The notes under the pieces were generated by a model. That model was not told the DNA's origin, ran no database searches, and was given only the letters and a program-made list of their open reading frames with translations. A stretch of DNA of 64,000 nucleotides from Paractinoplanes brasiliensis (lineage in GTDB: Bacteria > Actinomycetota > Actinomycetes > Mycobacteriales > Micromonosporaceae): positions 3,040,001 to 3,104,000 of the forward strand of contig NZ_SNWR01000001.1 in NCBI RefSeq assembly GCF_004362215.1, in the 5' to 3' direction. Every line of letters begins with the position of its first letter. The first letter of the stretch is position 1. Positions 40,124-47,811 of the stretch are shown here, piece after piece. The position numbers and the translations under genes were made by a program.

Positions 40124-41241
40124 TGCTGCCGTACGGGCGGCAGTCGATCGACCAGTCCGATGTCGAGGCGGTCGTCGCCGCCCTGGGCAGCGACTGGCTG
40201 ACCACCGGCCCCAGGGTCGCGCAGTTCGAGGCCGACATCGAGGCCGTCGCCGGCGCCCCCGCGGTGACCGTCACCAACGGCACGACGGCACTGCACACGG
40301 CGTACGCGGCGGCCGGCGTGACCACGGGCGACGAGGTCGTCACCACGCCGATGACTTTCGTCGCGACTGCGTCGGCCGCGTCGCTGCTCGGCGCCAAGAT
40401 CGTCTTTGCCGACATCGAGGACGAGACGGCGAACATCGACCCGGCCGCCGTCGAGGCGGCGGTCACCCCGCGGACCAAGGCGATCGGCGCGGTCGACTAC
40501 GCCGGGCACCCGGCCGACTACGACGCGCTCCGCAAGGTCGCCGAAGGCGTCGGCGCGGTGCTGATCGGCGACGCGGCCCACTCGATCGGCTCGACCGTGC
40601 ACGGCCGTCCGGTCGGCAGCCTGGCTGACCTGACGACCTTCTCGTTCTTCCCCACCAAGAACATGACCACGGCCGAGGGTGGCGCGGTCGCATCGATCCG
40701 GCCCGACCTGCTGCAGCGGGCGCGCACGTTCCGCACCATCGGGGTCGTGCGGGAAGACCTGCGGCACCCCGACGAGGGCGCCTGGTTCTACGAGGTGCAC
40801 GAGTTCGGCAACAACTACCGGCTGCCCGACGTGCTCTGCGCCCTGGGCAGTTCCCAGCTCAAGCGGCTGGCCGCCTTCAAGGCCCGCCGTCAGCAGCTCA
40901 CGGCCCGCTACGACGAGTTGCTGGCCGGCGTTCCCGGGCTGCGGCTGCCGATCCAGCGTGAGGGCGTCGACCCGCTGCGTCACCTTTATCCCGTACGGGT
41001 GTTGGACGGTCGACGGCGTGAGGTCTTCGAGCGGATGCGTGCGGCCGGCATCGGCGTGCAGGTCAACTACATCCCGGTGTACTGGCACCCGGTCTTCACC
41101 GACCTGGGATATCGGCGCGGCATGTGCCCCGTGGCGGAGACGTTCTACGCTGAACAGCTATCGTTGCCGCTCTTCGTCGATCTCTCCGACGCCGACCAGG
41201 ACCGTGTCGTGGAGACGCTGCACACCATCCTCGGGAGCTAG
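40123..41241 (+). CDS. pseC: UDP-4-keto-sugar aminotransferase
   Basis: A 372-residue DegT/DnrJ/EryC1-family PLP enzyme. The Schiff-base lysine is Lys 179 in FFPTKNMTTAEGG, and IGDAAHSIGS and GNNYRLPDVLCALGSSQL are the usual phosphate and substrate regions. Following PseB it should aminate C-4 to give UDP-4-amino-4,6-dideoxy-beta-L-AltNAc. The ATG overlaps the pseB stop (TGATG), fixing the start although the frame stays open far upstream. Confidence 0.94.
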   Translation: MLPYGRQSIDQSDVEAVVAALGSDWLTTGPRVAQFEADIEAVAGAPAVTVTNGTTALHTAYAAAGVTTGDEVVTTPMTFVATASAASLLGAKIVFADIEDETANIDPAAVEAAVTPRTKAIGAVDYAGHPADYDALRKVAEGVGAVLIGDAAHSIGSTVHGRPVGSLADLTTFSFFPTKNMTTAEGGAVASIRPDLLQRARTFRTIGVVREDLRHPDEGAWFYEVHEFGNNYRLPDVLCALGSSQLKRLAAFKARRQQLTARYDELLAGVPGLRLPIQREGVDPLRHLYPVRVLDGRRREVFERMRAAGIGVQVNYIPVYWHPVFTDLGYRRGMCPVAETFYAEQLSLPLFVDLSDADQDRVVETLHTILGS

Positions 41242-41244
41242 CGG

Positions 41245-42105
41245 GTGCACCACGCCAACCACTTCTACGGCCACGCGCACATCATGGCCGAGTACTGCGG
41301 GTTGGATCGGGAGCATCCACCCCGGATCAACGGCTACCTGCAGCACGGGTGGAACGTGGTCGACGGGCTCGGCGGCGGCACGCCTTACGTGCCGGGCCGG
41401 CCCATCTTCGTCTACTCCGAACAGACCAGGCGGCGAGCCTGGTCCATGGGGCGCCGGCAGGCCACGGTCGTCGGCGCTCCGTTTCTCTACCTGCTGACCA
41501 TGCGGCCGTCGCCCACCCCGGCAGAGGAAGCCGCCCGCGAGGGCACGATCTTCTACCCGTTCCACGGGTGGGAGGGCCAGCACATCGCGGGCGACCACGA
41601 GCGGCAGGTCGAAGAGATCATGGAAACCGAGAGCGGCCCGGTGACCTTCTGCCTCTACTGGCAGGAGTACCGCAACGACGCCGTCCGCGCCTCGTACGAG
41701 AAGTACGGCCGGGTCATCTGCCACGGCTACCGCGGCTTCCAGTGGCGCGACACCGACATCGACTTCCTCGACAAGCAGCTCGCCGAGCTGCGCAGGCACA
41801 AGCGCGTGGCGTCGAACCGGCTGAGCAGCGCCGTCTTCCACGGCATCGCGGCGGGCTGCGAGGGCGCCGTCTACGGCGACCCGATGCACCTCGACAAGGA
41901 ACACCGGCCCACCGCCGACCGCGTCCGGCGGAACTGGCCCGAGCTGCACGGTAAGCAGCTCGATCCGGCGGCCGCCCGCGCCACCGCCCTCAGCGAGTTG
42001 GGAGACGGCTACCTGGCGTCACCTGCGGAGCTGCGCGCAATGCTCGGCTGGACGGGGTATTACACTGCCCAGTCCGCCGCCGAGACGGAGGCAGTGCCCG
42101 CATGA
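41245..42105 (+). CDS. Glycosyltransferase-like protein of unknown function (copy B)
   Basis: A 286-residue paralog of the protein at 26671-27510, with the same ordered blocks: HHANHFYGHAHIMAEYC, GYLQHGWNVVDG, IFVYSEQTRRRAWS, GTIFYPFHGWEGQ, GPVTFCLYWQEYR, VICHGYRGFQWRD, VASNRLSSAVFHG and AVYGDPMHLD. GTG start at 41245, 3 nt after the pseC stop. Family not firmly recognised; GT-B-like nonulosonate transferase is an inference from context. Overlaps the next gene by 4 nt, exactly as copy A does. Confidence 0.72.
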   Translation: MHHANHFYGHAHIMAEYCGLDREHPPRINGYLQHGWNVVDGLGGGTPYVPGRPIFVYSEQTRRRAWSMGRRQATVVGAPFLYLLTMRPSPTPAEEAAREGTIFYPFHGWEGQHIAGDHERQVEEIMETESGPVTFCLYWQEYRNDAVRASYEKYGRVICHGYRGFQWRDTDIDFLDKQLAELRRHKRVASNRLSSAVFHGIAAGCEGAVYGDPMHLDKEHRPTADRVRRNWPELHGKQLDPAAARATALSELGDGYLASPAELRAMLGWTGYYTAQSAAETEAVPA

Positions 42106-43598
42106 TGGAGATGATCGGGGGCGAGATGCCCTCATTCACCGAGGACCGCCCGCGAGCCGGGGGCGCCCTCTTCGGTCACGTGGCCGAGCAGCTTCCGGCC
42201 GGCGTCGACGTGCTGGTCGCCGGCCCGCACACCGACGAGCTGATCGACGCGGTGGCCGCCCGGGCGAACGTGACCTGCCTGGTGCGCTCCGAGCCCGAGG
42301 CGATCGCGCTCGACGCCCGCGGCCTCACGGTGCTCTGCGGGACGCTGGTGAAACTGCCCGACGCCGAGAAGTACGACGTGATCGTCGCCCTCGACGGGGT
42401 CGACCGGCTCTGCTCGGTCGAGAACGAGCAGCTCGACTGGGCCGCGAGCCTGCAGGCGCTCAAGCGGGCCCTGCGCCCCGGCGGCACGCTGCTGCTGGCC
42501 GTGGAAAATGAGCTCGGCGTGCACCGCCTGGTCGACCCGGCGACCCACACCTCGGCCCAGGCCGACAGCGCGTGGCGCCCGCTCGGCGAGTTCGACACCA
42601 AGCCCGGGAACCCGACCCGGCTGGCCGGCAAGCTCTCCGCCGAGGGCCTGGCGATCGACTGGCTGGGCTCGGTCTGGCCGGTGCCCGAGACCCCCACCCT
42701 GATCGCCACGCCCAACGCGCTGCAGGACGGTCCGGCCGACGTGCTGGCCGCTGTGGCCGCGGGGGCGGTCGGACGGGCTTACACGGACAAGCCTGTTCTC
42801 AGCGACCCGCGCCGGCTCGCCGCCGCCGCCGTGCGAGGCGGCCTGGGGGCGGAGTTCGCCGCCTCCTGGCTGGTGGTCGCCCACCGCGCGCCCCGCCCCG
42901 CGGCCGTGCTCAACCTGCCGCCCGTGCTGGCCGGTGACGGCCCGGTCGTCGAGATCGCGCCCGGCCCCGACGGCGCCTGGGTCCGCCGCGTGCTGCGCGA
43001 CGCCCCCGATGTGCTGAACGGACCACTGCCCACCGGCCGTCTGCTCGAGGAACTGCTGCTCGGCGCGGCCCTGCGCCACGACCTGCCCCTCCTGCGGCGA
43101 CTGCTCACCGGCTGGGCCGCCGCGCAGCCTCACGCCACCGCCGACAACGTCGTCGTCCACCACGACACGTTCGCCGTGCTCGACCCCAGCATTCCCCCGC
43201 AGACCGACGTGATCCGCCGGTTCGCCCAGACGCTCCTCGGTGGGGGCTACGCACACCCCTGGCCCGCCGCCACCGATCTGACCACGCTCACCTCGGTCCT
43301 CCACGGCGCCGCCGGCCTGCCCGACGACGTCCCGCCCGTCCCGGCGGAGGACGAACTCCCCCTGCCCGACTCCCGCCGCGAGCACGAGGAGCAGCTGCGC
43401 GCGCTGCGCCGGCAGATCGCCGACGCGACCTCCCGCGCCCAGTGGTACGAACGCGAGCTCAACAAGCGGGACAAGGAGCTGGCCAAGCTCCGCAAGCAGG
43501 CCGAGATCTTCACCGGCAAGGTGGGTTACCGCGTTGTGAAGATCGGCTACGGGGTAGCCCGCAAGGCACGGAATCGCCTTCGAAAAGGACTTAAATGA
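42102..43598 (+). CDS. Degenerate methyltransferase-like protein with C-terminal coiled coil (copy B)
   Basis: A 498-residue paralog of the protein at 24806-26674. Residues ~25-190 form a Rossmann methyltransferase-like domain (VLVAGPHTDELIDAVAARA; KYDVIVALDGVDRL; LRPGGTLLLAVEN) with a poor SAM loop. Residues ~230-420 have a helical domain with NVVVHHDTFAVLDPSI, somewhat like the end of a kinase C-lobe. The last ~70 residues are a coiled coil (YERELNKRDKELAKLRKQAE) and a basic tail. It is ~120 residues shorter than copy A. Its end overlaps pseF by 4 nt, so it is made with the sugar-activation enzymes. Confidence 0.75.
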   Translation: MMEMIGGEMPSFTEDRPRAGGALFGHVAEQLPAGVDVLVAGPHTDELIDAVAARANVTCLVRSEPEAIALDARGLTVLCGTLVKLPDAEKYDVIVALDGVDRLCSVENEQLDWAASLQALKRALRPGGTLLLAVENELGVHRLVDPATHTSAQADSAWRPLGEFDTKPGNPTRLAGKLSAEGLAIDWLGSVWPVPETPTLIATPNALQDGPADVLAAVAAGAVGRAYTDKPVLSDPRRLAAAAVRGGLGAEFAASWLVVAHRAPRPAAVLNLPPVLAGDGPVVEIAPGPDGAWVRRVLRDAPDVLNGPLPTGRLLEELLLGAALRHDLPLLRRLLTGWAAAQPHATADNVVVHHDTFAVLDPSIPPQTDVIRRFAQTLLGGGYAHPWPAATDLTTLTSVLHGAAGLPDDVPPVPAEDELPLPDSRREHEEQLRALRRQIADATSRAQWYERELNKRDKELAKLRKQAEIFTGKVGYRVVKIGYGVARKARNRLRKGLK

Positions 43599-44320
43599 CA
43601 ACCCTCGGCATCATCCAGGCCCGGATGGGCTCTTCGCGCCTTCCCGGCAAGGTGCTGCGCAAGCTCGGGGGCCGCAGTGTCCTCGAGCGTGTGGTCCGGG
43701 CCGCCCAGCAGAGCGGCGTGCTGGACACCCTGGTCGTCGCGACCACGATCGAGCCGGCCGACGACGCGGTCGTGGCCGAGTGCGCCGCGATCGGCATCCC
43801 GTGCACCCGCGGCCCGGTCGACGATGTGCTGACCCGGTTCCTGGGCGTGCTCGACCAGCACGAGAGCGACGTCGTCATGCGGTTCACGGCCGACTGCCCG
43901 CTGCTCGACCCGCACCTGGTCGCGCTGGCCCACCGCGTGTTCACCGCGGCCGGCGTCGACTACATGACCACTTCCATCACCCGTACGCTGCCGCGCGGGC
44001 TCGACGTCGAGGTCGTGCGCACGCCGGTGCTGCGGGCGGTGGACGCGCTGGCCACCGAGCACCACCGCACCCACGTGACGTCGTACATCTACACGCACGC
44101 CGACGACTTCGACGTGATCGGGCTGACCATGCAGCCCGACCTGTCGCACCTGCGGCTCACGCTCGACACCGAGGACGACTGGAAGCTCATCGAGGCGATC
44201 GTCGGCCACTTCGGCGACGAGCCGATCTCGGTCCGCGAGCTGGCCGACTGGCTGACCGGACGCCCCGACCTGATCGAGCTCAACGCCCACGTCCTTCAGA
44301 AGGCCCTGGTTCAGGCATAA
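43595..44320 (+). CDS. pseF: Cytidylyltransferase (CMP-pseudaminic acid synthetase, SpsF-like)
   Basis: A 241-residue nucleotidyltransferase of the SpsF/CMP-Kdo-synthetase family. The nucleotide-binding N-terminus is IIQARMGSSRLPGKVLRKL, with FTADCPLLDP near residue 95 and a metal-binding aspartate in LDTEDDWKLI near 190. It is closer to the SpsF type than to classical PseF/NeuA, but as the only cytidylyltransferase among otherwise complete Pse genes it most likely activates pseudaminic acid to the CMP form. Overlaps the preceding gene by 4 nt. Confidence 0.85.
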   Translation: MTTLGIIQARMGSSRLPGKVLRKLGGRSVLERVVRAAQQSGVLDTLVVATTIEPADDAVVAECAAIGIPCTRGPVDDVLTRFLGVLDQHESDVVMRFTADCPLLDPHLVALAHRVFTAAGVDYMTTSITRTLPRGLDVEVVRTPVLRAVDALATEHHRTHVTSYIYTHADDFDVIGLTMQPDLSHLRLTLDTEDDWKLIEAIVGHFGDEPISVRELADWLTGRPDLIELNAHVLQKALVQA

Positions 44321-44324
44321 CACT

Positions 44325-45332
44325 GTGACAACCGTCGGTATCCGCTGCGACGCCGGTGCGCGCACCGGCGTCGGGCATCTCGTCCGGTGTGTCGCGCTGG
44401 CCGAGGAACTGGTCTCCCGCGGCGTCGGGGTGCGCTTCCTGAGCGACCTCGGCGGCGTCGAGTGGGCCGAGTCCCAGCTCACCAGCCGTGGTCTGCCCTG
44501 GTCGCCGCCGCCCGCCGACCCGGCCGGGCTGGTCGCGGCCGTCGCCGATCTCGACGCTCTCGTCATCGACTCGTACACGTTGCCGCCGGAGCACTCGATC
44601 GCGGTCCGCGCGGCCGGGTGGCCGGTGCTGGCGATCGTGGACGGCGACTTCCGCGGGCAGACGGCCGACATCTACGTCGACCAGAACCTCGACTCGGTGG
44701 TCGACGTGCCGGGCGCGCTCGGCCTGGCCGGGCTCGACTACGCCCTGCTGCGCAGCTCGGTGCGGTCGCTTCGCCCGGCCACGCCGCCGGTGCACACCGA
44801 CGCCCGTACGCCCAAGGTGGTGGCCTTCTTCGGCGGCACCGACGCCTATCGGGCCGCACCCGAGATCGCCGTGCTGCTGGCTCAGACGGGAGCCCGGTTC
44901 GACGCCACGGTCATCGGGGCCAACGAGAGCCTGCGCGACGAGCTGCACGCCGTGGTGCCGGCCGAGGGGCAGCGCTTCGACATCATCCCGCCCACCGACG
45001 ACCTGCCCAAGCTGCTGGCCGAGGCCGACCTCGCGGTGAGCGCCAGCGGCACGTCGACCTGGGAACTGCTCTGCCTGGGCCTGCCCGCGGCGCTGGTCTG
45101 GGTGGTCGACAACCAGATCCTCGGCTACGACCGCACGATCGCCCGCGGTTTCGGCGCCGGGCTCGGCCGGCTCGGTCACCTCGGCGTCGACGCCGTCGAC
45201 ACGCTGGAGCGGCTGCTCACCGACGCGGCCGCCCGCACCGAGCTGGCCCAGCGGGCCTGGTCGGCGGTGGACGGCCGCGGCGTCGAGCGGGTGGCCGACG
45301 CCCTGCTGGCTAAGGCGCGGTCACCTCGATGA
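44325..45332 (+). CDS. pseG: UDP-2,4-diacetamido-2,4,6-trideoxy-beta-L-altropyranose hydrolase
   Basis: A 335-residue GT-B-fold hydrolase. The N-terminal G-x-G-H motif with the catalytic histidine is GVGHLVRCVALAEEL; the C-terminal nucleotide domain includes VVAFFGGTDAYRAAPEIA, SASGTSTWELLCLGLPAALV and VVDNQ. PseG removes UDP before the PseI condensation. The GTG start lies 4 nt after the pseF stop. Its 3' end overlaps the convergent oxidoreductase gene by 23 bp. Confidence 0.92.
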   Translation: MTTVGIRCDAGARTGVGHLVRCVALAEELVSRGVGVRFLSDLGGVEWAESQLTSRGLPWSPPPADPAGLVAAVADLDALVIDSYTLPPEHSIAVRAAGWPVLAIVDGDFRGQTADIYVDQNLDSVVDVPGALGLAGLDYALLRSSVRSLRPATPPVHTDARTPKVVAFFGGTDAYRAAPEIAVLLAQTGARFDATVIGANESLRDELHAVVPAEGQRFDIIPPTDDLPKLLAEADLAVSASGTSTWELLCLGLPAALVWVVDNQILGYDRTIARGFGAGLGRLGHLGVDAVDTLERLLTDAAARTELAQRAWSAVDGRGVERVADALLAKARSPR

Positions 45333-46326
45333 CGACCTTGCCCACGGCGTTGTTCTCGACGGCCTCGTGGGCGTCGGCGATCCGCTCGAACGGGTAACGC
45401 AGGATCGGCAGCCCGGCGTCCTCCCCCACCCGGAAGGCGCCGGCGTTGACGGCCTCGGCCACGGCGGCGACCGCGTTGTCCTTCTCCTCGGCCGAGGTGG
45501 TGTAGGTCAGCACGAAGTCGAGGCTGACGTTCTTGAGCATCGCCTTGAAGCTGGGGATCGTCACCTCGCCCGCCACGTAGATCGCGATGTTGCCGTTGGG
45601 CGCGATCACGTTGAGGTCGAGCCGCAGGTTCTCGGTGCTGACCTCGACCACGATGTTGGGGCCGGTCTCGCTGAGCTCCCGCACCCGGGCGGCCACGTCC
45701 TCCTCGCGATAGTTGATCACCGCGTCGGCCCCCGCGGCCGCGGCCAGGTCGGCCTTCTCCTTGGACGACACGGTGGCCAGCACGGTCGCGCCCGCCCACT
45801 TGGCCAGCTGGATCGCGGCGTTGCCGACAGCGCCCGCACCCCCGGCCACCAGCACCGTACGCCCGGCAAGCGCGCCCGGCGCCAGCCGAGCCGGACCGTC
45901 ACCGGCCAGCGTGAGGCAGCGGTGCGCGGTCAGCGCCGGGATGCCCAGGTCGGCCCCGACCTCGAACGGCACGTCCTCGCTCATCCGCACCACCTGCCGG
46001 CGGGGCAGCACCACGTACTCCTGGGCGGTGCCGTTCTCACGGCCGTACCCGGCGTCCCACACCCAGACGTGGTCGCCCGGCTCCAGCCCGGTCACACCGT
46101 CACCCACCGCGTCCACCACCCCGGCGCCGTCCTGGTTCGGCACCCGAGGTGGCTTCACACCGTCCGGCACGCCGCGCCCGGCCCGGGTCCCGGTGTCGGT
46201 CGGGTTGACCGCGGACAACACGATCCGCACCCGGACCTCACCGGGCCCGGCCGGCGGCAGCTCCCGCTCGGTGATCTGCAGAACGGACGCCGGACCGGGC
46301 TCGGTGAACACAGCTGCACGCATCAT
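45310..46326 (-). CDS. Zinc-type quinone oxidoreductase (NADPH:quinone reductase-like MDR)
   Basis: A 338-residue MDR protein without zinc-binding cysteines. Segments: MRAAVFTEPGPASVLQI at the start, SAVNPTDTGTRAG, LVAGGAGAVGNAAIQLAKWA (NADP site, near residue 160) and the GKVVIEV end. Members reduce quinones or enones. The second of two adjacent ATGs is equally possible; GGGTGAG lies just upstream. No link to the pseudaminic genes other than the 23-bp convergent overlap. Confidence 0.88.
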   Translation of the reverse strand: MMRAAVFTEPGPASVLQITERELPPAGPGEVRVRIVLSAVNPTDTGTRAGRGVPDGVKPPRVPNQDGAGVVDAVGDGVTGLEPGDHVWVWDAGYGRENGTAQEYVVLPRRQVVRMSEDVPFEVGADLGIPALTAHRCLTLAGDGPARLAPGALAGRTVLVAGGAGAVGNAAIQLAKWAGATVLATVSSKEKADLAAAAGADAVINYREEDVAARVRELSETGPNIVVEVSTENLRLDLNVIAPNGNIAIYVAGEVTIPSFKAMLKNVSLDFVLTYTTSAEEKDNAVAAVAEAVNAGAFRVGEDAGLPILRYPFERIADAHEAVENNAVGKVVIEVTAP

Positions 46327-46383
46327 GCATCTCACCCTAGTTTCACGATCGTTCAAGCGCCCCCACACAACGCGAGGCGTCGC

Positions 46384-47318
46384 TCACGCCCCGTCCAGCG
46401 CCTTCACGCAGCGCACGGCGTGCTCGGTGATGCGCGCGACGAGTCGCCCCGGCAGCCCGGAGCCCAGCGCGACCACCGCGTCGGCGCTCGCGGCCTGGCG
46501 AAACGCCTTCGGCAGCCGCCCGGCCAGCTCACTGATCCGCGCCCGCACCCGCCCGGCATCGAGCCGGCTGCGCTCGGCAAACGCAGCCCAGTGCCGCCCG
46601 GTGACCGCCTCGACCCGGTACTCCGAGCCGATCTTCATGGCGAGGCGCAGACGGGGCAGGTACATGTCATCGTACGGAAGGCTGCTGCGCGGAGCCCGAG
46701 ATTCTGAGCCGCCCGCAGGCACAGGTGCTCGTTGAGGTCGTGGTCGTCGAAACCGGTGACGGCCGGCTTGAGGATGTGCGTCGTCGGAATCGCGCCCGAC
46801 GGGTCTCCCCATTGACCCGTCACGGTGTCGAGGTGCAGCGCCGTCTTGGCCTGCGCCCCGGCCAGGCTGAACTGCCCGGTGCCGGCCAGATGCCACGCCG
46901 ACGGATCCCGCCGCAGGATGCGCAGCCGCTCGGCGACCTGCTCGTCGGTCAGCAGGACGACATCGCCCTTGTTCTCTGTCATTGCCTCGACCCGCTCGGC
47001 GGGCACGAACTGGGCCGCGCCGGCGCAGTCCTCGCCGACGTGGGTAAGCAGGGCGAACGGGTTGCCGGCGGAGACCTGGAACTCGCGACCCCAGCGCTCC
47101 AGCACGCTTTCGTTGTCGGGCAGCAGCCCCTGGCAGTACGACCGTACGACCGCCCCGGCGTGAGAAGGCTGGGTCAGGGGAAGCGACAGGGACAACGGGA
47201 GAGCCGCCTCGGAACTTCGGTAGTCCGCGTCGTAGCCGAGGGCAAGGACGCCGCCCGGACCCTGCACAAGGTCGCCGACCCGGTGACCACTCAGCAGAAC
47301 GACCAGGTTGCGGATCAT
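46384..47318 (-). pseudogene. hipA-like toxin kinase, disrupted by internal deletion and frameshift
   Basis: The N-terminal part (47318 down to ~46690) reads as HipA: LLSGHRVGDLVQGPGGVLALGYD, SLPLTQPSHAG, CQGLLPDNESVL, GEDCAGAAQFVP, then FSLAGAQAKTALHLD and HILKPAVTGFDDHDLNEHL. After AAQNLGLRAAA the frame ends at 46635. The expected C-terminal part is found in another frame: SSLPYDDMYLPRLRLAMKIG then GRHWAAFAE, ending at 46384. About 120 residues that should lie between, including the catalytic aspartate and Mg2+-binding loop, are gone. HipA is a serine kinase toxin; this copy should be inactive. It overlaps the hipB-like gene by 4 nt. Confidence 0.8.
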
Positions 47319-47581
47319 GTCGAGCTCCCGCCGAAGGAATCGAGGTAGGCGTCCAGGTCGAAATCTGACTCGGGCTCGGGACGAACGTCGATGAACAGCC
47401 CGAGGGCGGCGACAACTCTGAAGACGAGCCCGACCTCAGCGGTGGCCTTGCCGGCCTCGAGATCGGTGAGCCATCGGCGGCTCACCCTGGCGCGGGCAGC
47501 CAGCTGGGCCTGCGTCATCGAGGCGGCGTGGCGTCTCTCTCGCAGGTAAACACCCAGGTCATCCGCATTGCTGAGGCGCAT
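47315..47581 (-). CDS. XRE-family antitoxin (HipB-like)
   Basis: An 88-residue DNA-binding protein. The Cro/C1 helix-turn-helix is MTQAQLAARARVSRRWLTDLEAGKA (shown as MTQAQLAARARVS and RRWLTDLEAGKA, residues ~21-46), followed by a short C-terminal tail as in HipB. It is directly upstream of, and overlaps, the broken hipA. Five evenly spaced palindromes upstream are probable binding sites, so it may remain as a stand-alone repressor. Confidence 0.85.
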   Translation of the reverse strand: MRLSNADDLGVYLRERRHAASMTQAQLAARARVSRRWLTDLEAGKATAEVGLVFRVVAALGLFIDVRPEPESDFDLDAYLDSFGGSST

Positions 47582-47595
47582 GGCCGCTCCTTACG

Positions 47596-47721
47596 CATGT
47601 ACGTGCACATCTTAGCGCCGGCGCACGTACGCGCGCATCCCGGCCAATGCGCGCGTACGCGCGCAGAGCGTGATTGAGCACGTACGCGCACAACCGCGCC
47701 GGTGAGCGCGTTCGTGCGCAC
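47596..47721. promoter_or_regulatory. Array of five palindromes at 27-28 bp spacing
   Basis: Palindromes centred on GTAC at 47599, 47627, 47655 and 47682 and on GTTC at 47710. Examples: CATGTACGTGCACAT, GCGCACGTACGCGCGC, TGCGCGCGTACGCGCGCA (a perfect 18-bp palindrome) and GCACGTACGCGCAC. Centre distances are 28, 28, 27 and 28 bp, close to 2.7 helical turns. They fill most of the 230-bp gap between the hipB-like gene and the divergent MFS gene. Most likely operators for the HipB-like protein; binding is inferred. Confidence 0.75.
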
Positions 47722-47811
47722 GGCGCTTCTCGCGGAGGTATGCCCTCATCGGTGGCGTGCCACTGGTCGGCTGACGGATCTCGGCACGCGGGGCGGGGCT
47801 AAGGTCGCGGC

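Noticed and set aside
41245..42105. Maf-family flagellin glycosyltransferase
   Set aside because: The protein is too short for Maf (usually 600 or more residues) and lacks its recognisable central motifs.
47596..47721. Evenly spaced repeats resembling a short CRISPR array
   Set aside because: The repeated part is only a 14-18 bp GTAC palindrome, the intervening bases are ~10-14 bp, copies vary, and no cas gene is near. Operators are the better reading.
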